Positions 53,670 to 64,000 of a DNA stretch of 64,000 bases are shown here, piece by piece. This DNA comes from Anoplopoma fimbria. Its lineage: Eukaryota; Chordata; Actinopteri; Perciformes; Anoplopomatidae. Each line of letters begins with the position of its first letter. The first letter of the stretch is position 1. Location: assembly GCF_027596085.1 (NCBI RefSeq), contig NC_072450.1, forward strand, positions 8,727,103-8,791,102. Direction: 5' to 3'. Position numbers and translations under genes: made by a program. The notes under the pieces are model-generated. The model was not told the origin of the DNA. It did no database searches and saw only the letters and a program-made list of their open reading frames with translations.

Positions 53670-53760
53670 GGGGCGTGGCCTTGCGGTGACCCTCGCTCCT
53701 GATTGGCTGTCTGGGGTTCGGAGGTGTTTAAATAGCCAATCAGAGCGCTCTCTCCTCAGT
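53670..53760 (+). promoter_or_regulatory. nmrk2: nmrk2 core promoter
   Basis: A GC/CACCC-like GGGGCGTGGCC (53670-53680), inverted CCAAT (ATTGG, 53702-53706), TATA-like TTTAAATA (53727-53734) and a direct CCAAT (53736-53740). The start is expected around 53755-53765. The second CCAAT lies immediately after the TATA-like box, an unusual place. Confidence 0.6.
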
Positions 53761-53859
53761 ATGTGTAGAAGCTACAACCAGCAGCCGGCCCTCTCTCGGT
53801 GAAGACCGCGTCCGAGTGACACCTCTCTGCTCTCGCCTTACTCACTTAACTTAAGTGCC

Positions 53860-53880
53860 ATGGATGAATCAAGTAGTTGA
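53860..53880 (+). promoter_or_regulatory. nmrk2: Upstream ORF in nmrk2 5' leader
   Basis: GTGCCATGG gives a strong Kozak context (A at -3 is replaced by G; G at +4). It encodes MDESSS then TGA, 97 nt before the main ATG and out of frame with it. The main start context (AGAGCATGA) is weaker. If transcription starts at about 53757 the uORF is in the leader and would reduce or gate translation. Confidence 0.6.
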
Positions 53881-53977
53881 CGTTTCCTGTAACCTTCTCT
53901 TTTTAAGCTTTCTTCCCGTCCTGATCACTGAACCAGATTTTTTTTTTTGTTGCAACCAGCTTTGACCATCCGAGAGC

Positions 53978-55963
53978 ATGAAGTACATCATCGGCATCGG
54001 AGGGTGAGTCCACACGGATGAATGGCTTATGCTAAGCTAACAGGCTAACAGGCTAACCCACAGCTGCCAGGCCTCAGGAGCCCTTCCCACGTGGAGAGGG
54101 CGGTCATGACATCCGCCACATTGTCACTTCCCTTTTTGTTGAGCTTTACTTTTCACCAAATATGTATTTTTATTATGCATTTTGCATAAAAAAAGCATTA
54201 AACATTAAGGTTAATCCTTCCCAGCAGTGTCTGTCAATGCATGAAGCTGAAGCCTGCACACATGTGTTTAGAGAAGAGGAAATCCGCCATTTGTTCAGTT
54301 AACACACCCTTTATTTCTTGCATGTGAGGTTAGATATGGATACCTTTATTCAATCTATTTAAAGTGTGCATTTTTGTGGTAACGTGCTGAAAACTGTTTT
54401 AAATTAATGTTTATGGTAATAGAAATCTGTAGAAATGTAATGTGTAATTACATATATTTGCATAAAATACATGCCATGTTAGTGTAGGCTATAAGTGCAC
54501 TATCAAAATGGATTTGCCACATGTAATATCTAATGTGCTGCTCTAATGTTAATTATTAATCTGTCAGGTTTATCAGATTTGTGATCCACCATTCATTGCA
54601 GTTTTATTACTTTGTTCCATTTAGCGTGACCAATGGAGGGAAAACCACCCTCACCAACAGGCTGATCAAGAACCTGCCCAACTGTTGTGTTGTTCATCAG
54701 GATGACTTCTTCAAGGTGAGCCCACATGCACACATCTCCTTGAATTGTGGGATATAGTTAACCAAAGGGGAGTGCTCTGAGTAACAAGTCAGTGGGGGTG
54801 TTAACACTTGCTTGTTTTACTGTATACAGTTTGACATAGTGAGTTAAAAAAAAAAACACTGTCAGAGCCTTCCCTATAGCAGAGTGTAGCTCTAGTGGAA
54901 TGTACCTTGGTACATCTTATCAATGTATGTTTCAGCCCCAAGATCAGATTGAAGTTGGTGAAGATGGCTTTAAGCAGTACGATGGTAAGTCGGGTTTTTA
55001 ATGAAGGGATTTGTGAGTGTGTGTGTGTTTGTCTTGTATGTGTGTTTTTGTAAAGTGTTGTTCCATTTCTAATCTGCATGCAATAAAGAAAAAGTTGAAC
55101 ACTGATCTTGTGTTTCTTACAATCTTTTTTTTTTTTTCTTCTTCCAATTTTCTATATGTTTCTACCTTCACCTCCATCCTCGCTCCCGCCTTTTTGCTTT
55201 TCAGTCCTTACTGCCCTGGACATGGACGCCATGATGAGTACCATCTATGCATGGTTGGACAACCCCGTGAAGTTTGAGAAGTCTCATGGCATCAATAACA
55301 CCCTGGATACTGAGATTGTCCCAAAGTCTGTCGATGATAAGGATGAGGAGGAGACTCACATCCTTATTGTCGAGGGCTTTCTGCTTTACAACTACGGGTA
55401 AGAACATGTGCTCTTTACGTTGCTGTTTAATGTTTCTCACTGTAAAAGAAATGGGACCAGTAAGTTTTGACATTCATTTGTCGTCGTGTCCCCCCCCTCG
55501 CAGACCTTTGATCGACGTGCTGAACCAACGTTACTTTATTTCCATCCCGTACGAAGAATGCAAAAAGAGGAGGTGGTAAGTGCCTTGGTGTTCAGACGCT
55601 GTTCTTAACTTGTGTTTATAGTCTGCTCTGCTGTTTATTACCTTTTCTGTAATTGGTGTTGTGTCTCTCTGCAGCTCAAGGAACTACGCGGTGCCAGACC
55701 CCCCCGGCCTTTTTGATGGCCACGTCTGGCCCATGTATCTGAAGCACAAGAACACCATGGAGACATCAGATGTTGACGTCTGTAAGTGTGCATTTTGGAA
55801 TAATCCCTTTGTCATATTTACAGACAAAATTCCCTTATTTTTTTTATTTTTTTTTTAAATGTGTTTTGCTATTACAGTGCAGCTAGATGGAACCAAGTCA
55901 AAGGAACAACTGTTCAACTTTGTCTATGGTGACATCCTGAATAACATCCAAGAGTCTCTTTAA
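53978..55963 (+). CDS. nmrk2: Nicotinamide riboside kinase 2, complete, 7 coding exons
   Basis: Phosphorylates nicotinamide riboside to NMN with ATP, a salvage step to NAD; muscle-enriched in vertebrates. Coding exons: 53978-54003, 54625-54715, 54936-54984, 55205-55397, 55504-55575, 55675-55781, 55878-55963; phases agree, 207 residues (human NMRK2 230, NMRK1 199). Seen: Walker [11 protein letters not shown] with Lys15-Thr16; HQDDFFKPQDQ with Asp36 as the catalytic base position; [28 protein letters not shown] lid region and [11 protein letters not shown]. It ends NNIQESL, without the longer tail of the human protein. [14 protein letters not shown] and [16 protein letters not shown] match NMRK2 closely as I recall it; nmrk1 is much less likely. 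Upstream lie a promoter and uORF; a possible 70-bp leader intron (53891-53960) has a branch-like CTGAT and a T tract. Confidence 0.97.
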
Positions 55964-56335
55964 CAAACAAAGGTAAAGGCATCATCAGACTTTCCTGTAA
56001 CATAGTCTTTGTGTCCAAATGTGAGATTCTGACTTTTTTTTATTTTTAAAATTTAATTATTTTTTTTCTTTCTCTATTGCAGGTCATACGATCAGCTAAA
56101 CGGAGCATATACTCAGCCTGCAAGCAGAACACCGCCTTGCCTTAAGTTTCTACCTGGCAGCTCATTTAGCTGACTGCTACGATTTTTGTAAATGTTTTAT
56201 TGATGGCATCAAATGCTGGCATGTTTTTATATCAACAATATTTATTGCTTTGTTACAGCCTACACTCCGAAGAGAGTTGATGGATTTGTTCAGAGGATAG
56301 AAGCATTTCTGTCAATAAATGATCCTCCAGCCAAC
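55964..56335 (+). other. nmrk2: nmrk2 3'UTR with an intron and poly(A) signal
   Basis: Donor AACAAAG|GTAAAGG 8 nt after the stop, T-rich acceptor CTCTATTGCAG| at 56081-56082, then a last exon with AATAAA at 56314-56319. Cleavage is expected about 15-25 nt later. The junction is too near the stop to trigger nonsense-mediated decay under the 50-nt rule. Confidence 0.65.
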
Positions 56336-56771
56336 TCTGTTCTCTTCTGATTATTTTAGTGAGAATGACGAGCTCTTACTCTGAAGGTAATACAAAAGGG
56401 AACACCCTCCAAAAAAAGATATAAAAATAATAGTGAAATTTGTAAATGTTTTTTAAATATACTCCCTATTTCTACACCTGTAGCTGCCAAGTTGAGCTCT
56501 GTGAGCAGACGGCTTTCCCTATCTCGCTCACAGGCAACAGTTGGTGTGAGTGATAAGTGGAGTCACAAGGCTGAACCTCGTGACCACAGGTCTGGAGCAC
56601 AACCCTTATCTAAATTCAGACACACTTGGGCTATTTAACTAGAAGTGTTTACTTAAGAATGTACTAGTTAAAAGGAGCCTTTATTTGGTCTCACAGAGCA
56701 AGGGGCTTTTTAATAATACAGATCACATCAATAAGGTGAAGTATATGCAGGATTTTACATAGTGTCTCGTA

Positions 56772-56817
56772 TGTATATATATATATATATATATATGATA
56801 TATACTTTCCTATATTT

Positions 56818-56849
<32 letters not shown>
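56772..56849. repeat. (TA)n microsatellite, interrupted
   Basis: Two TA blocks separated by TATACTTTCCTATATTTCC. Confidence 0.95.
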
Positions 56850-56852
<3 letters not shown>

Positions 56853-57074
56853 AGTACAGTCAGTTGGTCATGATAGTGGACAGTGTTTGTCACATGCAGT
56901 ATGTGATGATCTTTTTGGTATTCCACAAACTTATCAAAAGCTTGGTTTACATTGGCTTGATACCTGTGTGATGTGACCAAGCTGTCCTGATTATATGGGA
57001 TGAAAGCAGACCATCACTTGGAGCAAAGTGCTATGTGTGTGTGTGTGTGTGTGTGTGTATACGTACATATGTAT

Positions 57075-57262
57075 GTCTGCGGTTCACTGGCTCTCTGTGT
57101 TTACGCCGAGTGGAACTGGGCCGACCACAGTGCAGACACAACAAGAGCCTCTGTAACCCATACATGGTGTTGGACACTTAAATTGTACACACTTCACTGC
57201 TGTTGCTGCAGCACAGGGGTGGTGGAAGAAGTATTTGGATAATTTTGCTTTAATTTAAAATG
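57075..57262 (+). repeat. Duplicated segment, copy 1
   Basis: Nearly identical to 60399-60590: GTCTGCGG.CCACTGGCTCT, then TTTACGCCGAGTGGAACTGG and GACCACAGTGCAGACACAAC, on to GTGGTGGAAGAAGTATTTGG. The right end is an hAT-like GGTGGAAGAAGTA. Confidence 0.9.
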
Positions 57263-57264
57263 TA

Positions 57265-57266
57265 TA

Positions 57267-57316
<50 letters not shown>
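57265..57316. repeat. Compound (TG)n(TA)n microsatellite
   Basis: TG run changing to a TA run directly after the duplicated segment. Confidence 0.95.
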
Positions 57317-57320
<4 letters not shown>

Positions 57321-58084
57321 ACACTGTTTAATATGTTACTATTACAGGCCTTAACTATCTATTTATGTTTAATGTTTAATGTGTATATACACAATATGGT
57401 GTTATTAAAGCAAAAGACACATTTTCATCTTTGCCTGCATAAGTAGTGAGCTTTTGAACTACAAAAATGTTACTCTTTAACAACTAGTACAATTATGCAA
57501 TGCTTTATTAGTGCACAAGGCACACGCAATTAAAATGTGTTCCAGAACAGCATTTATTTTCCTGAAATGGAAAAATACAGCTGGTGAAATCTAAATCTAG
57601 CATCCACAGAAGTTATGGGTGTGTCAGGCCCCTTTTAGGAAGAGAAATCAGTTTCACACTGGCCTTTCTTCACGTTCCTGTAAAAGCACATATTATGTAA
57701 TGTTACTATAGATATGTATGTAATAGGTCAAAGCAAAAATGTAAGTTGTGAAAAAAGAAACCCTAGGCCCACAAACGAGCAACCGATTGTTCCCCCTGCA
57801 TGAGGATTCTAGCTATGAAATGTATTTTAGTATAAGAAAATCCCACTCTTTTTTTGTTTTTAAACTGGTCATTCAACTTAACTGCCTTTGAACACAAACC
57901 ACAATAATTGTAGATGTATTGTATAGTAAATGTGCTATATAGATTTGGAGTATTTTGATTGCCTCTTAATGGCTCTCAACATGGCAACTGCTGACCGGGC
58001 AGCTTTTAGCTAATAGTGCTAACGATGCTTGCAGTGCAAACTACGGCAAACGTGATGGAGCTAACAGTGTTTACCTGAGAGGGA

Positions 58085-58250
58085 TAAGTCAGCACGACTT
58101 TATCAGCTTTAACTGCCATATGAGTGCAGTGCAGAGCGGCGGCCATTAGCTAGCCAGTGAGGCACACTCACATGCAAAAAAAACATGCGCTAAATGCATG
58201 CATGCATGTAACCAAAGCAAGGAGAAGCTTGAATAACAACGTACAGAGGA
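58085..58250 (+). repeat. Dispersed repeat copy (pairs with about 4010-4175)
   Basis: AGTGCAGAGCGGCGGCCATT, TTAGCTAGCCAGT, ACATGCA clusters, CAAAGCAAGGAGAAGCTT and AATAACAAC in the same order as at 4010. Confidence 0.5.
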
Positions 58251-58496
58251 TGAATATCTTCATTCTCTTCAAATACGTATCCATTAAACAGTCACAGTTT
58301 TCCCACTGCTGAGTCATTCTGGAATAAACCAATCCTCAAATGTTGATATTACACTGCATGCAGGAAAAAATGGAGGTCTGACAAAAAAGAGCATGTGCTG
58401 TATTATTCGGAGCACAAAGCAGCTCTTATGGGTTTCTCTAGTTCCAGACAGGCTGTGTGATTGTTGAAAACATCAGTGTCTCTGCAGCAACAGCAT

Positions 58497-58498
<2 letters not shown>

Positions 58499-58552
<54 letters not shown>
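58499..58552. repeat. (CA)n microsatellite
   Basis: About 27 AC units. Confidence 0.97.
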
Positions 58553-58554
<2 letters not shown>

Positions 58555-59714
58555 CTGTATGCAGACAGCTAACATCTGTCTTAAAAAGCATGTTTTTCCT
58601 CAAAGCACTTTTTTGTTATTTAGTCACAGTTTATAATTGAGGTTTCATGTCATATTCATGCATTTGTGTTGCCTCAAATGACTTTCCAGTATTTACCCCA
58701 CCCAGTTCCTCTCTTATACATTTCAACATACCTGCTGTGTGTCATCACACACATACTGTAACTGTCCACATCTGCCATAAACTTCCAGCTAGTCAACAGA
58801 GGCTTCACACAACATATATTTATCCATCAGCTATAAAACTGTACACGCTTAGGTTAGATGTAACTTCAGATTATGGGTTGTTGTATGAATTGAGTTTGCA
58901 TACTGCAGAACACCAGTGCATTCAGATGTATCAAGAGGGAGAGAGGGATAATGAGTGGGAGATCCTATCACAATCCTATTTATCTTTGGAATTTACTGCA
59001 GCCTACTTTAGTTTCGAGCAGGACAAACACTAAAATACTTCATCCCATTCGTTAACAACACACTTGTTTTATCTTGCTTCAAACTTTTCAACGCAGAACG
59101 TTTCACTCTGTGTTCAGTTTTGCAAGGTCACAAACAGATATACCAGTTTTTTGAGTGTGCAAAAGTGGGTATTATGTGAGCTTACGTCCCCATGAGCCCA
59201 AACATTTTAGCAGTAACTCATAAAATGCTTAACTTCTATGGCAGAAATCATTTGGAGATGGTGTTAATTTCCTCAAAGGGTAGCTAACTCGTTTTAAAAT
59301 GGGTGTTACTTCACAACGTGGTTAAGATGGTTAGACGTGAATGTGAGCGATAAGCAGTTATGTAATTTTGACGAGCTGCTGGTATGGTCTCCCTTGAAAA
59401 ATGAAGATCATGGCTGAATCTGTTCTACTCCAGTAAGATACTTTACCTTGTCTTACCAGGGATGGCTCGAAATGTTAAATGTAAATCAGTACTTTTTCAA
59501 TAAAGTTGGTCCTAGCTTGCAGAAACGAGGCTCATTGTCCCCAGATACAAGACTTCATGATTGAATAGCACCGTGGTGATGGAGGACATCTTCTGACACC
59601 CGTAGCCTCCAGACTACAACAAACCCTGCAGTTTTCTGAACCGCATCAACCACCACACTGGCATCAGAGTTGCAGTACTGGCTTTACTGGTATTTGTTTG
59701 GGTATGTGCATGTC

Positions 59715-59773
<59 letters not shown>

Positions 59774-59774
59774 G
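59715..59774. repeat. (CTGT)n tetranucleotide microsatellite
   Basis: About 15 TGTC units. Confidence 0.97.
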
Positions 59775-60398
59775 CATGGGTGTACGTGTGTCTGGTGTCC
59801 ACACACCTCTCCACAGTGCATCCAAAAAGCTGGAGGAAGCAACAGTCTGCTGCGGTTGACTCAAATAGACCATATAAACAACACCATAAATCCTCCCTAA
59901 AGACCTCTAACTCCATACAGTTAAGGTTTTGGATTATCACATCTCCACCTCACACAGGTCAGACAGGACACGGCCAGTGGAACCACTAACCGTCCTGGCG
60001 GCAGAGGTGACCGTGACTCTGTGGGCGCTTGTCTGAAAACTATTTCTTTGTCTTACTCATAGCTCTGCAATGCCTCCTTTTAACATTTGTCCTCTTGTTT
60101 CCTTCTGTTGCTCCACCAAAGAAAACAACAAGGACACTTAATCAACTCATCCTTTCCCTCCACCACAACCACGCTGCTCTTCAAAGCCACCTCTTCAGCC
60201 TACGAGTTGTTTTTCTATATTTACTGCTTTTACTACAGTCTAAATGGAGCCCACTAAACCAGCTATGGGTGCCATAAAACCTGTTGTGACGATTGGGGAT
60301 GTTGTGAGGACTTGTTTTTTTGAAAATGTGGCGCTCTAAAGCCGACACACGTCGTGAGCTGATCACCTGTGAGGCTGATGTGAGGACAGCCTTTCACT

Positions 60399-60590
60399 GT
60401 CTGCGGTCCACTGGCTCTGTCTGTGTTTACGCCGAGTGGAACTGGGCCGACCACAGTGCAGACACAACAAGAGCCTCTGTAACCCATACACTGCGTTAGA
60501 CACTTAAATTGTACACAATCCACTGCTGATGCTGCAGCAAGGAGGTGGTGGAAGAAGTATTTGGATAATTTTGCTAGAATTTAAAAATAT
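60399..60590 (+). repeat. Duplicated segment, copy 2
   Basis: Direct repeat of 57075-57262, 3.3 kb away; only a few substitutions and small indels. Confidence 0.9.
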
Positions 60591-62366
60591 CCATTTGAGG
60601 GCGTTCAAGGTTTTTATCAAAATAAATTTACATAAGCATCATACGGTCAGTGTACTGAGAGTTCACACTTTGTGTTTACATGGGCTATATTCTATTGTTG
60701 GATTATTACTGCTGAGCCATTAATATATATTAAAAGAAATTAGGACCCCATGAGCTCTGGAAGCTGCAGGCTTATTATGTCAACTAGTTTCATTTGATTG
60801 AAAATGTGTTTGAATATGACATACTATCTGACATAAGGGCTTAATGGCGGGTCTTACTTTATTGCATACTTTTTATTATTTTTATTTTGTACAAATACAC
60901 AAAAGAACAATAAACAAACTTGAGGCCCTCCTTGAAACACATTGCAAGTATACTGTTGCTATTATAGTAGTAGTATACTATTTCTTTGTTATGCCACGTT
61001 ATAGTACTATGCAACATATCAGAATGAAATATATTTATACAGCAGATAAAGATTGGACATAAAACAACATATGACAAATTTATAAAGTGAAATATGTAAT
61101 TTAAGATGAAACCAGGGATTCAATAGTTGAAGTTCAAAGAGATACAATTAGCATCTAATTAAGATATTTAAGACAAAAAAAGGAAATAGGTAAGGGTGCA
61201 AAAATAAAATTATAAAGCAAGACTGTTCTTTATTTTTCTCCAATTATTAATCCCACAACCTCTCAGGTGTATCCTGTGACCCATTAAATGTGGCTGGACT
61301 CCTCTGGAGTAAAAAAAACAACAACAACAACAACAACCGTAATCTATATAAAGTACTTAAAACTAGCTCCATGTTAAGATGAAACTATTTATTAATTGTG
61401 AGGTTGAGTTATTCTTTAACGGTATATGCGATTTTATTGTGTGAGACGAAGAATATCTGCTTCTGAAATGAAGAGTAGAAGTAGCGTAAAATAAAAACCC
61501 TGGGTTAAAAATATCTCAAAACATTACTTGGGTTACTTCCTATCACATCTAAATGCATGTAAAATTATTGTTTTGAAAAGATGTGGCGATTACATGCATG
61601 TACTTAAATATCTACTGTGTACCATGTGTTGAGTCACAGAAACCTAATTACTAATGTCCTCCCTGCCCACTTATCCAGACCTACGTATGTAGTTATATAA
61701 GACCAGCTTGAGACAGGAAAGTAACCTCATTCACTGTCACTTTGGTTGTAAAAAACCACAAAGAGATATGTTTTCCAGAGCCTTCAAACCAGCTCTTCAT
61801 ATGGTACACAGCGTGCATGAATAGCGTAATACCACACCAACCAAATGGTAAAACCCTGAGGGAAATAATAATAACATGATTAAATCATCCTCAGTGTGGG
61901 CCCGAGGACCATATCCTGTTATGGTGGGTCTGGGTGAGGCCCAGTGCTGCCAGTCTGAAGCAGACCACAGCCTCCCACTCCTCACCCGGCTGGATCACTG
62001 TTTACTCAGACAGAAAGGCCGTCCGCTACACAACATCATCATCTGCTGCTGCTGCTGCTCCGTGTCGGTGACTCGCTTGTGGCTTTGGCGTAAAGGAGGG
62101 GGTTTGTGTTTTCCCCGACGGCCAAGTTTCTAAAAGCAGACACAAGTGAAAACCAAATGCTTGGAGGAGTAGAGCCCAGCCTCGGAAACCACCACTCCTC
62201 CCAGCCGTCTACCTCTGAGGCCTCGTACGCCCCCTCCTCCTGTAAAAACAGAGCCCTATCCAATCAGGATTAACTAATTATGAGCAGATCCTGGTAGAGA
62301 TTCAGTTGGTAAAATATTACAAAGTGTAAAAAAGTGTGGTCTGTTGGAATATAAGTCATTTTATAG

Positions 62367-62713
62367 GAGCAGTGTGGAGGATTTAGTGGCATCTAGTGGT
62401 GAGGTTGCAGATTGCAACAACGATTGTAAACTTTGCTCACTTCTCTCTCTTTACAAGCCTGTCAGAGGTCTACAGAGGTTTTGTTAACATAAAACCGCAA
62501 AAGTGTCTCTGTAGAGCCAGTGATTGGTTTGTCCGTTCTGGGCTGCTGTAGAAACATGGCGGTGCAACACGGTGGACTCTGTGAAGAAGTAATGCTCCTT
62601 ATGTAGATAAGGTTAAAAAAAAAAAAAAAAAAAATCACAATTCATTATTATACATATGAAACCATAGTGACGAATATTGCGATACATTTTTGCCAATAAA
62701 TCACCCTAAATCA
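62367..62713 (+). mobile_element. Teleost non-autonomous DNA-element-like repeat, copy 2
   Basis: GTGTGGAGGATTTAGTGGCA, GTTTGTCCGTTCTGGGCT, GTAGAAACATGGCGGTGCAA and a final TTGCCAATAAATCACCC correspond in order to 13619-14000. A poly(A) run (62617-62636) has expanded inside. Confidence 0.55.
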
Positions 62714-63413
62714 ACTCTATTTACATTTTTCTTTTAAATTGAATAAATAAAAGAATGCTTAATAATGCATGACGGTAATTTCTTTGTCAGATTTTTGAAT
62801 ATTCACTTGATAACTGGTTAATGGCCGGATTTTGTGTTTAAAATGGCTTTGTCATTTTTTTGAATTTAATTAAATTTAATTAATTGCATTTTCCCCCATG
62901 ATTGGAGCTTGAAGGGCCAGCCAAATACTTTCTGCATGGGACCTGAAGCAGAACTTTATTTGCTCTCTCTATCTCTCTTCCTTTATTCACAAATTTAAAT
63001 CACCTACAATTCGTTAAATACAACGTTGTGAGGGAATCTGTTCATTTAATGATAGTGTCTGGTATATAAAATACATAAAAAGTGCCAGATTAACAACATT
63101 TTGACTAAATAACTGATTGAATAATATTACACCTGCTTGAATTCTCTATTTGTCTTAAGATATATTTTCACCTCCAATCAGCCGCTGACCATACATGACA
63201 GACTCACGCAAAACCTCTATCCTTTCTTTGTTCTGCACATTACACTGACCCAGTTTCAGAAAAACAACAGCAATCAGTGTTGCATAGAGGCATTCTTATA
63301 TGGAACCACAGTATTTACGCATTCACAGAAAAAACACAAACAAAACCCAAAGTCAAACTACAGAAAACTATATTCAAAGTGTGGTTTCGTCTGCACTGCC
63401 TCGCTTTCATCAG

Positions 63414-63516
63414 CTTGCCCCTCTCCTGGGTCTGGACCCCTTCATGGCCACACTGTGGTGCAGTTTCCGCTCCAAGAAGAGCCGGGTGGGGGTGGGCCAA
63501 GCCATGTTGGTTTTGA
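63414..63516 (+). other. Unresolved exon-like GC-rich stretch
   Basis: Acceptor-like TCGCTTTCATCAG| at 63413 and donor-like TTTTGA|GTGAGT at 63517 bound 103 bp that is more GC-rich than its flanks. One open frame reads MATLWCSFRSKKSRVGVGQA from 63444; other frames are open too. I recognise no family. Confidence 0.2.
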
Positions 63517-63879
63517 GTGAGTTTCCTGCTGTAGTAGTGAATATAAAATTAGAGTTTTATGTGAATAGGAGGGGGTGTGACAGACACATGGTTGTGTTGG
63601 GAAAGAGAGGAATGCAACCAACTTTTCTGTCAACAAACGTCTGTTTGTATGGCCAGTACGCGATAATGGTGAAAAAATGTACGTGAAAAGAGACCAACTC
63701 TGTAACAATTCAAGGTTTATGAAGGAAAAGCTGAGGCTGAATTGGGAACCAACTTGCACAAGAGTCAGTTCTGCTGCTCTGTTCTACCAGCTGGTTAATT
63801 GCAGAGAACAACCTTCACCTGGCGTCCAAGGTGAGCAGGTAATCTGGCCTGATAAGAAATACGTCATAAAAAAAAAAAC

Positions 63880-63883
<4 letters not shown>

Positions 63884-63930
<47 letters not shown>
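63884..63930. repeat. (AG)n microsatellite
   Basis: About 23 GA units near the right edge. Confidence 0.97.
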
Positions 63931-63931
<1 letters not shown>

Positions 63932-64000
63932 CTTGTGAAGTACAAGTTTAGATCCTAAATGTTTTTGGCGATGCATGGAGTGCAGGTGTTCATTAAAACC

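Larger units (their letters stand above)
56340..64000. other. Region downstream of nmrk2: repeats, no confirmed gene
   Basis: No gene recognised. Contains TA microsatellites (56772-56849, 57265-57316), a duplicated segment (57075-57262 and 60399-60590), a dispersed repeat (58085-58250), CA (58499-58552), CTGT (59715-59774), AAC (about 61310-61338) and AG (63884-63930) repeats, a fish DNA-element remnant (62367-62713), and a GC-richer block at 61880-62260 without a clear ORF. An exon-like stretch at 63414-63516 is unresolved. Confidence 0.6.

Noticed and set aside
59614..59940. 108-codon minus-strand ORF with Asp-Arg-Gln-Thr repeats
   Set aside because: Translation of the CTGT microsatellite; no coding signal outside it.
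61876..62263. GC-richer block with ORFs on both strands, considered as an exon or CpG-island promoter
   Set aside because: No splice signals bounding one consistent frame, no recognised domain and no clear promoter elements; left as unexplained non-coding DNA.

Overview
The window is vertebrate, almost certainly teleost fish, nuclear DNA. It has spliced genes with GT-AG introns, AT-rich intergenic DNA, long CA and GATA microsatellites, and typical fish repeats (tRNA-derived SINE, Tc1-like MITEs, hAT-like non-autonomous elements). No prokaryotic genes, CRISPR arrays or viral genomes were seen. All coordinates, splice sites and translations were read by eye; gene names rest on remembered family sequences.

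Layout, left to right: (1) 2-343 (+), the last coding exon of a ZIP-family zinc transporter, best fit slc39a1. (2) 6321-10092 (+), a complete rlbp1 (CRALBP) gene, 7 coding exons, 312 residues. (3) 16280-27461 (-), a complete abhd2 gene, 9 coding exons, 431 residues, with a probable non-coding exon at 28306-28388 and a first exon/promoter near 29884-30070. (4) 33582-43018 (+), a complete mfge8-like gene, 10 coding exons, 477 or 471 residues: signal peptide, three EGF domains (RGD in the second) and two discoidin C domains. (5) 53978-55963 (+), a complete nmrk2 gene, 7 coding exons, 207 residues, with a TATA/CCAAT promoter, an upstream ORF and a 3'UTR intron.

The block rlbp1 / abhd2 / mfge8, with abhd2 convergent to rlbp1 and divergent from mfge8, is the order known from human 15q26, which supports the gene calls. 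nmrk2 and the ZIP gene come from other human chromosomes and here flank that block. The genes do not form a pathway: zinc import, visual-cycle retinoid binding, membrane lipid hydrolysis, phosphatidylserine/integrin bridging and NAD salvage.

Most of the rest is repeat-rich non-coding DNA. The most unusual structures are: a minisatellite grown from the end of a Tc1-like MITE between two oppositely oriented MITE copies (31905-33324), between the abhd2 and mfge8 promoters; a 22-copy minisatellite with 32/38-bp units in an abhd2 intron, running into a retroelement-like tail (24032-24890); a complex repeat block with hAT-like ends just upstream of the nmrk2 promoter (52060-53600); a perfect 22-bp hairpin in the last mfge8 intron; and several duplicated segments. 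I found no convincing new multi-gene system; the notable points are regulatory and repeat-structural.
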